Made by a program: the position numbers and the translations under genes. 64,000 nucleotides of DNA from Candidatus Enterococcus leclercqii. GTDB taxonomy: Bacteria > Bacillota > Bacilli > Lactobacillales > Enterococcaceae. This document shows positions 27,961 through 37,017 of the stretch, in pieces (position 1 is the stretch's first letter; every line of letters starts with the position of its first letter). The DNA is taken from the NCBI RefSeq assembly GCF_009933135.1, contig NZ_MAEH01000014.1, positions 620,001-684,000 of the forward strand. Reading direction: 5' to 3'. The notes under the pieces are model-generated. The model was not told the DNA's origin. It saw only the letters and a program-made list of their open reading frames with translations, and made no database searches.

Positions 27961-29662
27961 AAAAAGGCTGTTATTGGGATCTTATTCAATTGCCTATTTG
28001 ATCTACCAACTATTTTTACAACTTCCGCTTTTTGTCTTCAATATCTGGATGTATTCCAAAGTAATCTCTGTAGTGGAAAACAATAGCAGTCTGTCTCAGA
28101 TCGTTACCATTCTTATCTTCGCTTCCTTTTTTACCTTGATTAGCGACTTGTATTGTAGTCTCTTCGAATTTCTTTTGGGTCCTTGGATTGAAGAAAAGAT
28201 TGGCGAACTGTCTGGAATAGAAACGTTAGAAATCAGTAAAAAGATCGCCTGGCATGAAATCGAAAAAGGAAGTTTAAGAAGTGAGTTTCTTTTCTTATCC
28301 AAAAACAGAGCTAAATTTTCACTAGAATTGATCCAGCAACTTGGGTCATTAGCTTCCTCAATAATGGTAGCGGTGTTTACTGGTGGGATGTTACTCCAAG
28401 CCAGCGGCAAATATCTAGTTTTAATGCTAGTTGCTTTGGGCTTTTTGTTTTTAGGAAATTATCGGGGTGGAAGGCTCATTCAAGAAAAGCAAATGGCCTG
28501 TATTTTCCCCATTCAAAAGACTACATATTTTATGGGACTATTTTCAAATCTCCGGGCGCTCCGTGATATTCGTATCAATAAGCAAGAAAAGCTGTTGACC
28601 ACGTATATTCAGAAATGCATCACTGACTTGAGTCATCTGCAAACCAAAAGGAGTCGAAAAATTTTTGTTAATACGCTTATCTTTGACGGTATCTTATCTG
28701 ATCTGTTACTAAAGTTTATGGCACCCTTGTTGTTAGTTGTCGATCTCTTTTATTTTCAGAGCATATCTTTGGCTGAGTTTGTCTCCAGTTATAACGCCTT
28801 CAATTCTGTTTTTCTGACGTTAAGCCTATTATTGGGTAAGGGTACACAGAATTTAATCTCAGGCATTCGAAGCTTTCGGCGGGGAAAAACCTTTTTTGAG
28901 GAGACAAAACTACGGGTGTTCCCCAGAATTCTTGGTGCGTGTCCAGATGAACCTTCATTATGTTCATTTGACAATTTTTCATTTAAATATCCTGGGGAAG
29001 CAGAATATAGTTTGCAAAACATTTCATTTGCGTTAAGTCCTGATGAAAAGGTGTTGATTGTTGGAAAAAACGGTTCTGGCAAGAGTACGTTACTAAAAGT
29101 CATCATGCAAGCCTATCCAATTGATACAGACAAAGATTTAGGCTCAGTGAGGTTTGGTCGTCACTATGATAGTTCCAAAATTGGCTATCATGCACAAGGT
29201 ACAAAATTATACCCAATCCCAATCAGTGAAAACATTGCGCAGTCCACCAACTATAATCCAACTAAAATCGTCAAAGCACTAGGGACAGTGGGCTTAATGA
29301 AACTTGTACCCTATGTAGGTCTTCCAATCGGAGCCAGTCTATATGAAAACGGGGTGGAATTGTCTGGTGGCCAAGCCCAGCGACTTGCATTGGCTAAGAA
29401 CATCATGGCTAGTGAGAAAAACTTGTTCTTGCTTGATGAACCACTAAGTCAATCGGATGAAGAAATGCGTGGGGTCTATAAAGAAATTCTGAAAGAAAAC
29501 TTCAGTGGTAAAGCCTTAGTGATGGTCAGTCATTCAAATGAATGTGCCGAATTGTTTGATAGGGTTATCGTGATGGCGCAGGGGCGAATTATTGATCAAG
29601 GCACACATGTTTCTTTACTTCAGCGGTCGCAAGACTATGTAGAATTAGTCGGGATCGATTAA
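27938..29662 (+). CDS. ABC half-exporter, second of the pair, substrate unknown
   Basis: 574 residues with six membrane segments and an ATPase domain: Walker A GKNGSGKST, signature LSGGQAQRL, Walker B LFLLDEPLSQSD (the D-loop differs from the usual SALD), His in MVSHSNE. It overlaps the 26230 gene and follows GGAGG, so a heterodimer is likely. The linker between halves (FRRGKTFFEETKLRVFPRI) is short. No modification enzyme, immunity gene or precursor peptide is next to it. It ends about 100 bases before an unknown membrane protein with its own promoter. Confidence 0.75.
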   Translation: MHMVITFRKRLLLGSYSIAYLIYQLFLQLPLFVFNIWMYSKVISVVENNSSLSQIVTILIFASFFTLISDLYCSLFEFLLGPWIEEKIGELSGIETLEISKKIAWHEIEKGSLRSEFLFLSKNRAKFSLELIQQLGSLASSIMVAVFTGGMLLQASGKYLVLMLVALGFLFLGNYRGGRLIQEKQMACIFPIQKTTYFMGLFSNLRALRDIRINKQEKLLTTYIQKCITDLSHLQTKRSRKIFVNTLIFDGILSDLLLKFMAPLLLVVDLFYFQSISLAEFVSSYNAFNSVFLTLSLLLGKGTQNLISGIRSFRRGKTFFEETKLRVFPRILGACPDEPSLCSFDNFSFKYPGEAEYSLQNISFALSPDEKVLIVGKNGSGKSTLLKVIMQAYPIDTDKDLGSVRFGRHYDSSKIGYHAQGTKLYPIPISENIAQSTNYNPTKIVKALGTVGLMKLVPYVGLPIGASLYENGVELSGGQAQRLALAKNIMASEKNLFLLDEPLSQSDEEMRGVYKEILKENFSGKALVMVSHSNECAELFDRVIVMAQGRIIDQGTHVSLLQRSQDYVELVGID

Positions 29663-29715
29663 GAGATTTTAAGAGCGATGTCTAGTGGTCCCTTCATTTT
29701 ATTCAGACGCTGAGC

Positions 29716-29721
29716 TATAAT
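29716..29721 (+). promoter_or_regulatory. Probable -10 box of the 29762 gene
   Basis: TATAAT at 29716-29721, with a poor -35 (TTCATT, 29693-29698) at 17 bases. It lies 40 bases before the TTG start. Confidence 0.45.
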
Positions 29722-29761
29722 AGAACTCCAAGCAATCAAACCTATACTAGGAGGCGTTCTT

Positions 29762-30412
29762 TTGAAGCGAGTGATTTCAGCTTTCTTTGTACTTGTCGAC
29801 TCTTTTCGCCGCTTCTGGAAGAAACTTGTTCAATGGAGACATTATCTGGTACAAACCAGTCTATTGGCATTACTTTTTTTCAGTGCGCGTGTGACATTTT
29901 TCTTCAATAACTGGCGCCAATTGGAAAATACCCTCAGCTTATTTGCAGCCACTCATCAGTTCTCGCCTTTTTCTCTTTTGATAGATCTCTTAGGTGGTGG
30001 TGCTTTTGTCTTATCCTTGACACTAGTCATAGTCATCTGGTTCTTTTGTATCAGCGAATATCGTCGAATGCATCCTCCACGTATCCAAGAAGCGGTAATT
30101 ACCACGAAGGAGTTCGGTCAACAACGTCTGGCTCTTTTTAGTGATTTATTGGCAGAAGTCTGGTGGTTTTTAGGATTAGGCGCGATAGCGCATCTCCTAA
30201 GTACCGAAATCACCGCAAGTTTTTTAAAAGACTTCCACCGTTTTGCTTCTTGGAAGGATGCGGTTGCGACATTTTACTTCAATGATCAAGGAGATCTTTG
30301 GTTTTGCTTGATTATGGCTACGATCGTCTTTTTCTTTTTATTCTTCACTGAATCTCGTAGGATACGACTTAATAATCAGTTAAAGAAAGAACATCTTATT
30401 TCCATAAAATAG
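29762..30412 (+). CDS. Multi-pass membrane protein of unknown function
   Basis: 216 residues, four hydrophobic segments (about 32-50, 75-100, 130-150 and 182-200). The TTG start lies behind AGGAGG (29749-29754). The sequence is rich in Phe, Trp and Leu with short basic loops (ISEYRRMHPPRIQEA). I do not recognise a family. It stands alone between its own -10 box and a strong shared terminator. Confidence 0.6.
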   Translation: MKRVISAFFVLVDSFRRFWKKLVQWRHYLVQTSLLALLFFSARVTFFFNNWRQLENTLSLFAATHQFSPFSLLIDLLGGGAFVLSLTLVIVIWFFCISEYRRMHPPRIQEAVITTKEFGQQRLALFSDLLAEVWWFLGLGAIAHLLSTEITASFLKDFHRFASWKDAVATFYFNDQGDLWFCLIMATIVFFFLFFTESRRIRLNNQLKKEHLISIK

Positions 30413-30463
30413 ACACCGCTACACTTCTTGCTGTCAACAAGAGAGGTGTAGCGGTGTCTATTT
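30407..30463. terminator. Strong bidirectional terminator
   Basis: An 18-base arm starting AAATAGACACCGCTACAC pairs perfectly with the 30446-30463 arm ending GGTGTCTATTT. It separates the converging genes at 29762 and 31764 and serves both. Confidence 0.9.
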
Positions 30464-30465
30464 AA

Positions 30466-31764
30466 TTACTGTGGGTCAGACAAATCTTCCACTTTTTCAG
30501 TGGCTAGTTTCTTTTGCAATTGAATATCATAGTCTCTGGCTGCAGAAATCAAGATATTTAAAATGCCACAGACCACTGTGCCGACACCGGCGATAATAAA
30601 AAGTTTTTCTACACCGATTTTATCAGCTAACGGTCCTGCAAAAATCAAACCGACAGGGCCAGTAATACTCATCAGCGAATTCAGAACACCTAATACTCGT
30701 CCAAGATATACCGGCTCATAGCTTTGCTGAATCATTGCCATCAGCAAAGTATTGAAAAATGGTGTTGCAAGACCGGCAATTGCATTGAGGAGAACAAACC
30801 AGATAAAACCAGTTTGATCTCCTGGTAAAATACCACTTAATGCAAAGGCGCCGCCGATAATAAAGTAAGCGATCAGCACCGGAATCATCCGATTTTTCCA
30901 TTTTCCAAAAACGCCAATGATCAGACCACCAGCCAACATACCGACTGAATAAATAACCTCAATCAAACCCGCCTGTCCCACGGTTCCTTGAAAGTAGTCC
31001 ATCGTCATTAACGGATACATACTGACGGCCGGCATGAAAATCAAGGTGAAGGCCGCACCAAGTAAAGTAATGTACCAAAGGCCTTTGTTTTTGACCAATA
31101 GAGAAAAGCCCATTTTGGTGTCCGTCAGCACATGGACTACTTCGCCCTGTGCTTGGGTCTTAGGAATGCGAACAAACAAAAGCAAGCCCACACCGAAGAC
31201 TGCCCCTAATACATCCAATAAGATCAGAAAGTTCATAGGTACAACTGCAAATAAAAAAGCGCCTAGTGCCGGTGCAATAATCATATTCGCAGACTGCACC
31301 ATTCCCAGCTGCCCATTTACTCTGGTTAATTCCTTCTGGGGAACCATCTGAGGCAAAATCGACTGAATAGTCGGCATTTGAAAGGTTTGTGCGACAGAGC
31401 GCATAAACAAAGAGACAAAGACCAACCACAAGGGAAAGTGCTCAGATACTGTCCCTACAATCGACAGCACCAAAGCGAACAGGGCCACGATGATATCTGT
31501 AAAGATCAATAGCTTTTTCTTGTCCAGCCGATCTACAAATGGGCCGACAAAGGGACTCAACAATACCATCGGCAGCATGCCTAAAAGTGTAGCCAAACTC
31601 AAAACAGTGGCGGAACCAGTTTCCCGCGTCAAATACCAAATAATAGCGTATTGAACCACCATACTGGTAATTCCTGAAAGAAACTGTCCCGACAAAAACA
31701 AACCAATATTCTTTTTCCAGTCTGTTAAATCAAACTGTGGGCCCAAAGAGTGTTCTGCTTTCAT
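30466..31764 (-). CDS. MFS exporter (DHA3 / MefA-like)
   Basis: 432 residues with 12 predicted membrane helices. The start FLSGQFLSGITSMVVQYAIIW and the loop GPFVDRLDKKKLL fit the DHA3 group that holds macrolide efflux protein MefA and many uncharacterised drug exporters. It would expel a small hydrophobic compound by proton antiport. A good AGGAGG stands before the ATG. It is transcribed away from the ABC-F leader region at 31854, and an inverted repeat (31818-31831) lies between the two start regions. Confidence 0.8.
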   Translation of the reverse strand: MKAEHSLGPQFDLTDWKKNIGLFLSGQFLSGITSMVVQYAIIWYLTRETGSATVLSLATLLGMLPMVLLSPFVGPFVDRLDKKKLLIFTDIIVALFALVLSIVGTVSEHFPLWLVFVSLFMRSVAQTFQMPTIQSILPQMVPQKELTRVNGQLGMVQSANMIIAPALGAFLFAVVPMNFLILLDVLGAVFGVGLLLFVRIPKTQAQGEVVHVLTDTKMGFSLLVKNKGLWYITLLGAAFTLIFMPAVSMYPLMTMDYFQGTVGQAGLIEVIYSVGMLAGGLIIGVFGKWKNRMIPVLIAYFIIGGAFALSGILPGDQTGFIWFVLLNAIAGLATPFFNTLLMAMIQQSYEPVYLGRVLGVLNSLMSITGPVGLIFAGPLADKIGVEKLFIIAGVGTVVCGILNILISAARDYDIQLQKKLATEKVEDLSDPQ

Positions 31765-31817
31765 AAAACCTCCTGAAAATAACTTTTTTTACGTGAGATA
31801 CGTTCATTTTACCTTAC

Positions 31818-31831
31818 TTTCTAAATAGAAA
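31818..31831. promoter_or_regulatory. Inverted repeat in the divergent promoter region
   Basis: TTTCTAAATAGAAA, arms TTTCT/AGAAA around 4 bases. It lies between the MFS gene and the 31926 leader ORF and close to a TAAAAT box on the minus strand, so it could be a repressor site. Short A/T palindromes also arise by chance. Confidence 0.3.
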
Positions 31832-31853
31832 ATACTAGAATATTGGTAATTTC

Positions 31854-31882
31854 TTGGTTTTTCTAATTTTCCATGCTATCAT
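31854..31882 (+). promoter_or_regulatory. Promoter of the ABC-F leader transcript
   Basis: TTGGTT (31854-31859), 17-base spacer, extended -10 TGC-TATCAT (31874-31882). Transcription would start near 31889. Confidence 0.5.
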
Positions 31883-31925
31883 AATTTTGTATAAGAAAAT
31901 TTTGTCACAAAAGGAGGGAACTGTC

Positions 31926-32069
31926 ATGTCGTGTATGTCAAAAATAACAGCTGACAATGAGCGTCAACTGTTGCACATCAGTTTTTGTCATACGATTACT
32001 TTCAAATTGGCAACAAAGGGCGAAGTTTACCCAAAAACAGCTAAATTTGAAGTGAATCAGCGAACTTGA
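31926..32069 (+). CDS. 47-codon leader ORF before an ABC-F gene
   Basis: Starts MSCMSKITADNERQLLHISF and ends EVNQRT. AAGGAGG (31911-31917) lies 8 bases before the ATG, one of the best ribosome-binding sites here. It is followed after about 34 bases by an intrinsic terminator and then by the ABC-F gene. Inducible ABC-F resistance genes in other Gram-positive bacteria have the same layout, with a translated leader that responds to stalled ribosomes. The product matches nothing I know. It could also be a small protein in its own right. Confidence 0.55.
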   Translation: MSCMSKITADNERQLLHISFCHTITFKLATKGEVYPKTAKFEVNQRT

Positions 32070-32102
32070 CCGGTTTCCCAAGTAATTGAAACAGTTTAAC
32101 AT

Positions 32103-32138
32103 AACACGGTCATGCTTTTTTATGGCCGTGTTTTTTTG
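32103..32138 (+). terminator. Terminator between leader ORF and ABC-F gene
   Basis: AACACGGTCAT (32103-32113) pairs with ATGGCCGTGTT (32122-32132), one G-U pair, followed by TTTTTT. It is 130 bases before the ABC-F start, so expression requires read-through or another promoter. Confidence 0.85.
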
Positions 32139-32269
32139 TTACGTTGCTGAACTGCCTGGCTGATAGATTCTGTCAGTCAGTAACAGCTGCTACTAAAAAA
32201 GCAGAAAGCCGGTCTCTAGTGATAACTTCAATCAAAATGTAGCGCTGGAAAAAGACAAGGAGACTGAAC

Positions 32270-33841
32270 ATGTTAATTCAAGCTAATAATATTACCAAAA
32301 ATTACGGCACACTTCCGCTATTTCAAGGACTTTCTCTGACACTGGCTCCTGGTGACAAGATTGGATTGGTAGGGGCAAACGGCTGTGGGAAAACCACACT
32401 CCTACAGATATTAACCGATGAAGAGGGGCTCACCGAGGGCATCGTTTCTCGGCAAAAAGGCTTGACTATCGGTTATATTCCACAAAAGTTGCCTCGTTCC
32501 CCTGAGACACTGCGTAATTACCTGTTAGACAGTTTTCAAAATATTAAAGACTTACGAGCTGATTTGCAGCGGGTGGAAAAGCAAATGGCTGCGCCAGATG
32601 CCAATTATGAGCGTCTGTTGCTGCGCTATGGGCAATTACAGGAAACATACGAAGAAGCCGGCGGATATAGCCTTGAGGACCGAGTGATTGGCACGTTAAA
32701 AGGACTAGGCCTTGGCGATAAAACCGAAACCCCTTTACAAGAGCTAAGTGGCGGACAACGGGTTCGAGTGGAATTGGCTCGTGTGCTAATTGAAGAAGCG
32801 GATGTTCTATTGTTGGATGAGCCTACCAATCATTTGGACTCTACAGGCATTCAATGGCTGGAAAGTTGGTTGTTTCACACCAAGCAGACCTTTTTAGTGA
32901 TCAGTCATGACCGGCAGTTCTTAGACAATGTGGTCACAGGGATTGCTGAGATTGAAGAAGGAAAACTAATCCGTTATCCCGGAAACTACACGAAATTCGC
33001 TTCCTTAAAAAAGGAACGACTAAAAGCGCTGCAAAAAAGTTTCCAACTCCAGCAAAAGGAAATCAGACGCTTAGAAGCGATGATTCGCCGTTATCGGCAA
33101 TGGGCCAATGAAGCAGACAACGAAGACTTCTACCGTAAAGCCAAAGAACTGGAAAGGCGGGTAGAAAAACTGCGAGCCACCTTGAGTAGACCCCCACAAG
33201 AACCCAAAAAGCGCCTACAGGAAATTTCCCAGGCAGGCCGCTCTGGAAAAGAAGTTCTGGTAGCCACCGATATCGGAAAGCTGGTGGGGGAACAACTCTT
33301 ATTTTCTGACAGCAGCTTTGCCTTTTATCGTCAAGAAAAAATTGCGCTTATGGGAGACAATGGCAGCGGAAAAAGTACCTTGATTCGCTGCTTACTGGGT
33401 GAACTCCCTTTAGATGAAGGTCAGATTCGCATTGGCAACAGTGTAAAAATTGGCTATCTGCCTCAGCAACTCCACTTTGATGATCCCCAATTACGGCTAG
33501 TTGACCACGTAAAAAGGCAGATTACAGACGAACAAAAGGCGCGGCAAGTATTGGCTCGCTTTGGCTTTTATGCAGATGATGTCACCAAGCGTATCAAGGA
33601 CCTTTCCGGTGGCGAACAGATGCGCCTGTATCTCTTAGGATTGCTGCAGCAGAAAATCAACTTTCTGATTCTCGATGAGCCGACGAATCATCTGGATATC
33701 TATGGGAAAGAAGAGCTGGAGGAAATATTGGAGGAGTACAAAGAAAGCCTGCTAGTGGTTTCTCACGATCGCTATTTTCTTAACAAGATTGCTACTTCCG
33801 GCAAGTTACTCATCCAAGACGGCAGGATCACGAAGAAGTAG
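32270..33841 (+). CDS. ABC-F ATPase, possibly a ribosome-protection protein
   Basis: 523 residues with two ATPase domains and no membrane segment. Domain 1: GANGCGKTT, LSGGQRVRV, LLLDEPTNHLD. Domain 2: GDNGSGKST, LSGGEQMRL, LILDEPTNHLD. The charged interdomain linker (about residues 240-320, LQQKEIRRLEAMIRRYRQW) is the part that reaches the peptidyl-transferase centre in ABC-F proteins bound in the E site. Some members rescue ribosomes from macrolides, lincosamides or pleuromutilins, others are housekeeping factors. The leader ORF and terminator upstream favour an inducible protection role, but the substrate class cannot be told. Confidence 0.82.
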   Translation: MLIQANNITKNYGTLPLFQGLSLTLAPGDKIGLVGANGCGKTTLLQILTDEEGLTEGIVSRQKGLTIGYIPQKLPRSPETLRNYLLDSFQNIKDLRADLQRVEKQMAAPDANYERLLLRYGQLQETYEEAGGYSLEDRVIGTLKGLGLGDKTETPLQELSGGQRVRVELARVLIEEADVLLLDEPTNHLDSTGIQWLESWLFHTKQTFLVISHDRQFLDNVVTGIAEIEEGKLIRYPGNYTKFASLKKERLKALQKSFQLQQKEIRRLEAMIRRYRQWANEADNEDFYRKAKELERRVEKLRATLSRPPQEPKKRLQEISQAGRSGKEVLVATDIGKLVGEQLLFSDSSFAFYRQEKIALMGDNGSGKSTLIRCLLGELPLDEGQIRIGNSVKIGYLPQQLHFDDPQLRLVDHVKRQITDEQKARQVLARFGFYADDVTKRIKDLSGGEQMRLYLLGLLQQKINFLILDEPTNHLDIYGKEELEEILEEYKESLLVVSHDRYFLNKIATSGKLLIQDGRITKK

Positions 33842-33875
33842 CATTTATCCCAGATAAAAATCAGCATTCAAAAAA

Positions 33876-33950
33876 GAACCCTCTGCCAGAAATCATTTTA
33901 GAAAAGCAGCTTTTCAGCTGTTTTTTAAATGAAAATCTAACAGAGGGTTC
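33876..33950. terminator. Nested terminator structure
   Basis: Outer arms GAACCCTCTG (33876-33885) and CAGAGGGTTC (33941-33950) enclose an inner hairpin, AAAAGCAGC/GCTGTTTTTT (33902-33926). The inner hairpin ends ABC-F transcripts, and the outer pair can end transcripts of the ABC-2 operon arriving on the other strand. Confidence 0.75.
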
Positions 33951-34011
33951 ATTGATTTTCCGCCTTTTTATTTTGACCAAAAGACAGTTTTTCTTTGATC
34001 TTAGCCATCAT
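33949..34011 (-). CDS. Possible 20-codon ORF at the end of the ABC-2 operon
   Basis: Encodes MMAKIKEKLSFGQNKKAENQ, starting 10 bases after the permease stop; its stop codon lies in the arm of the terminator. The ribosome-binding site is poor. The composition looks like a protein end rather than random DNA, but evidence is thin. Confidence 0.2.
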   Translation of the reverse strand: MMAKIKEKLSFGQNKKAENQ

Positions 34012-34021
34012 GCAACCAAGC

Positions 34022-34798
34022 TTAGGACCCGGTAGACTTGTAATGATACAAACCCCAGCGCCAAAAGCCGTAAGCCGGCAGCCCGAAAAGTAGGCACAAC
34101 AACGGTGAAAACGCCCAGATAGGATCTGACACCTTTCCGATTAAATACAAGAAGGGATAGTATTGAAACCAGGCCAGCGGAATCAAATAAGTCAAAAAGC
34201 GCAGCACCTGTTTGCCGTAAACACTAAAGGGGTATCGACCAAACTCCCGGGCGCCATCAGTAAAAATATTCATGACTTCTAAGCCTTCCAATGTAAAAAA
34301 CGTAATCCCTGCATAAATCAGAAATAAAAAGAAAAAGAGAACCGCACCACAAAGCACCATCAAGACTAGCGTCAAGACTTTCATACCAGACCAGGCGATT
34401 TGGCTGGTAGGTAAGGCGTAAGCAAAAATCAAACAGGTTTGCAGAATACGACCGATTCGCGTAAATTCCATTTTTGATGCCAAGACTTGAAAAATTGGCG
34501 AACGCGGCCGGACTAACACACGATCAAACTCACCATTTGCAATCATTTGGGGAAACATGTCAAAGCCACGGCCAAAACATTCCGCCAAAGAAAAGGCGAG
34601 TAAAACCACCGCAAAACACAAAAGGCCTTCTTGAAAGCTGAAGCCATCCACTTGATGAAATCGTTGGAACATAAACCAAACGCCTAAAAAAGCCGTGAAG
34701 GAATTTAAAAATTGGCCTAGTGCTGTCAATGCAAAGGATAGTTTGTAAGCCATTTGACTGGCTAGATGGATTTTAAAATATTTCATATACAGTCTCAC
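34022..34798 (-). CDS. ABC-2 type exporter permease (PF06182-like), second
   Basis: 258 residues, six hydrophobic segments. The motif GEFDRVLVRPRSPIFQVLA, with charged residues after the second helix, is characteristic of the ABC2_membrane_6 (DUF990) permeases. The GTG start at 34798 lies 8 bases behind GGAGG; an ATG lies 4 codons further in. It forms one exporter with the next two genes upstream. Some relatives export viologens or other drugs, but the substrate here is unknown. Confidence 0.8.
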   Translation of the reverse strand: MRLYMKYFKIHLASQMAYKLSFALTALGQFLNSFTAFLGVWFMFQRFHQVDGFSFQEGLLCFAVVLLAFSLAECFGRGFDMFPQMIANGEFDRVLVRPRSPIFQVLASKMEFTRIGRILQTCLIFAYALPTSQIAWSGMKVLTLVLMVLCGAVLFFFLFLIYAGITFFTLEGLEVMNIFTDGAREFGRYPFSVYGKQVLRFLTYLIPLAWFQYYPFLYLIGKVSDPIWAFSPLLCLLFGLPAYGFWRWGLYHYKSTGS

Positions 34799-34802
34799 AG
34801 AA

Positions 34803-35606
34803 TCAGCCTCCTTGTACGATAACTTTTTTCAACGCCTGCTGCAGCGAAAGTTTACCTAATAAAATCAGTAAACTAAGCCAAAACAGCTGCAGTCCCAATC
34901 CTTGCCAAAGAGCGGTTCCGGTTAGATTCCCATTATAAATTCGCAAAGGAATGTTCTGCATAGCAGCAAAAGGCAACAACTCAGCAATCTGGCGAAAAGC
35001 TGGTGGAAAAAAAGGTAACGGAATGACTGCACCTGAAAAAAAATCGGCAAAGGAAGCCATTACTAAGCGTACCCCTACTGAATTGATGGTATAAAAAGTA
35101 GAGACATACACCAGCATAGAAATAGCAATTACAACACCTAATGTCAACGTCATAGCCACACAAAACATCCCTAATTGAAAAAGGTCAGCTGGAAGAACCA
35201 GTCGAAAAGGCGTCGGCAAAACAAAAGCGATGGAGAGGATGGGGGCACATCGTAAGAGAGAACGGGCTAGTCGATTGGCAGCAGATTGACAAAACCACCG
35301 ATTATAGAGATCCATCGGTCGCGCCAACTCGTAAGCAATGCTTCCAGAAGAGATTGCAGTCAGGATGTCATTGTCATAAAACCACAGCATAAATAAGGCT
35401 AAAAAGGCTTGTTGCAACCAGATATAAGAAACAGTCTGTTGGAAGCTCATAGGAAAAGCAGCCGGATCGGCTTGATAAAAAGCATAAAACGCCAAAATTT
35501 CCATCAGGCCCCAAACAAACTGAGTCACCATGCCGGCAACTGCTGCTGTTCGATATTGTAGCGTGTTACTAAAGCGGATTTTAAAAACAGCGCCGTATTT
35601 TTTCAT
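34803..35606 (-). CDS. ABC-2 type exporter permease, first
   Basis: 267 residues with six hydrophobic segments and the family pattern ILTAISSGSIAYELARPMDLYNRWF. It overlaps the ATPase gene by 4 bases (ATGA) and stops 4 bases before the second permease start, so the three are co-translated. With the second permease it would form a heterodimeric channel. Confidence 0.8.
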   Translation of the reverse strand: MKKYGAVFKIRFSNTLQYRTAAVAGMVTQFVWGLMEILAFYAFYQADPAAFPMSFQQTVSYIWLQQAFLALFMLWFYDNDILTAISSGSIAYELARPMDLYNRWFCQSAANRLARSLLRCAPILSIAFVLPTPFRLVLPADLFQLGMFCVAMTLTLGVVIAISMLVYVSTFYTINSVGVRLVMASFADFFSGAVIPLPFFPPAFRQIAELLPFAAMQNIPLRIYNGNLTGTALWQGLGLQLFWLSLLILLGKLSLQQALKKVIVQGG

Positions 35607-36577
35607 ATGCGGTACTCCCGATACATCTCGGCCACCATTTCATCAGCCGAAATACCAGAAACAGCCAAATCAGAGATCTCTATCTGCTCTGACAAATAGG
35701 CAATAGCATCGGCGACGGACAATTGTCTGGGATCCAATCCCAAAACGAGCCGACCTTTTTCGTTGCTTTCAACGGCGAACTGCGGCAGCAATTGCGGCAA
35801 GCTGCCTGCGTAGGAAAGGGTCAGCGTCTTTTGATGAGAAAAGCGTTGTTTCAACTGGGACAAGCTGCCATCCAGTAAAATCTCTCCTTTGCCGATCAAA
35901 ATAATCCGTTGTGTCAATGCTTCGATATCTTGCATGTCATGGGTAGTCAAAATCACTGTCGTATTTTTCTCATGATTCAACTTCTTGATGAACTGGCGAA
36001 CAGCGATTTTGGAAACGGCATCTAAGCCAATGGTGGGCTCGTCTAAAAACAAAACTTTCGGATCGTGGAGTAATGAAGCGGCAATTTCACAGCGCATGCG
36101 TTGACCGAGACTCAAACTGCGGGTTGGTGTTTTAATGATTTCTTCCAAATTCAAGAGTGTAGTCAATTCGTCGAGGTTGCGCTTATAGTCAGCAGGAGAA
36201 ATCTGATAAATATCCCGCACCAGCTCAAAACTGTCGATTACTGGAACGTCCCACCATAGCTGACTTCTTTGACCAAAGACGACGCCGATTTCTTTTACAT
36301 GTTGGATACGATCTTGCCAAGGAGTGCGCCCATTGATGACGCAAGTGCCGCTGTCAGGAGTCAAGATTCCACACAGAATCTTGATAGTCGTGCTTTTTCC
36401 GGCACCGTTTGGCCCGATGTAACCCACCATCTCCCCATCTGCAATAGTAAAACTGACATCTTTAAGGGCGTGATGTTCCTTAACCTCACGACTAATCAAT
36501 GCTTTGGCGGCATTTTTAAAGCCGCCTTTTCGTTTGGAAACTTGAAAGCTTTTACTCAGATTTTCCACTTGGATCAT
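35603..36577 (-). CDS. ABC-2 type exporter ATPase
   Basis: 324 residues. Walker A GPNGAGKSTT, the Q-loop region GVVFGQRSQLWWDVP, signature LSLGQRMR and Walker B VLFLDEPTIGLD are all present, and a His in TTHDMQD follows. The C-terminal 80 residues form the regulatory extension usual in this exporter group. GAAAGGAAGG stands before the ATG. It is the first gene of a three-gene operon transcribed leftward. Confidence 0.85.
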   Translation of the reverse strand: MIQVENLSKSFQVSKRKGGFKNAAKALISREVKEHHALKDVSFTIADGEMVGYIGPNGAGKSTTIKILCGILTPDSGTCVINGRTPWQDRIQHVKEIGVVFGQRSQLWWDVPVIDSFELVRDIYQISPADYKRNLDELTTLLNLEEIIKTPTRSLSLGQRMRCEIAASLLHDPKVLFLDEPTIGLDAVSKIAVRQFIKKLNHEKNTTVILTTHDMQDIEALTQRIILIGKGEILLDGSLSQLKQRFSHQKTLTLSYAGSLPQLLPQFAVESNEKGRLVLGLDPRQLSVADAIAYLSEQIEISDLAVSGISADEMVAEMYREYRI

Positions 36578-37017
36578 TTGGTATCCTTCCTTTCTGTATA
36601 CAAAACTACGTGCGGTTTATTCAGCGCACGACAAATAGAGCGTTCGTAAAAACACTCTTACAGATGGACCAAATGAACATGGTAACGGCAGCGGTTCATC
36701 AGCCAAACAGATTCAATAGAAAAAGCGATTGTTGATCATCCATGAGACAACCTATCACTTTTCCTCTCGCCAGTTTCAGCTCGTCGGAGAAGACACTGCC
36801 AGACGAAGGTTTCAGTCGAGGAATACAAGTATACCAGTGCCTAAAAAAAATGACAACACCTTTATGGAAAACGGATGCAAACAAGGTATAATAGATAAGA
36901 AACACTCGCCAGATTAATGGTGGGAAGATATTTATAGAAATCAGCTCATGTATTTGCTGAAATAATTAAGATTAACCGACTGCTCACTTTTTGTGACAGG
37001 CAGAAAGCAGGAGATTT
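36578..37017. other. Divergent intergenic region, 440 bases
   Basis: Between the ABC-2 operon and the methyltransferase. It holds a perfect hairpin CGTGCG/CGCACG (36609-36630) and an imperfect one (about 36637-36658) in the ABC-2 leader, and a TATAAT box at about 36885-36890 on the plus strand. A 17-codon frame at 36864-36917 has no ribosome-binding site. No gene seen. Confidence 0.5.

Noticed and set aside
26230-29662. Bacteriocin exporter with C39 peptidase
   Set aside because: Neither protein has the N-terminal cysteine protease domain and no double-glycine precursor ORF is visible in the flanks.
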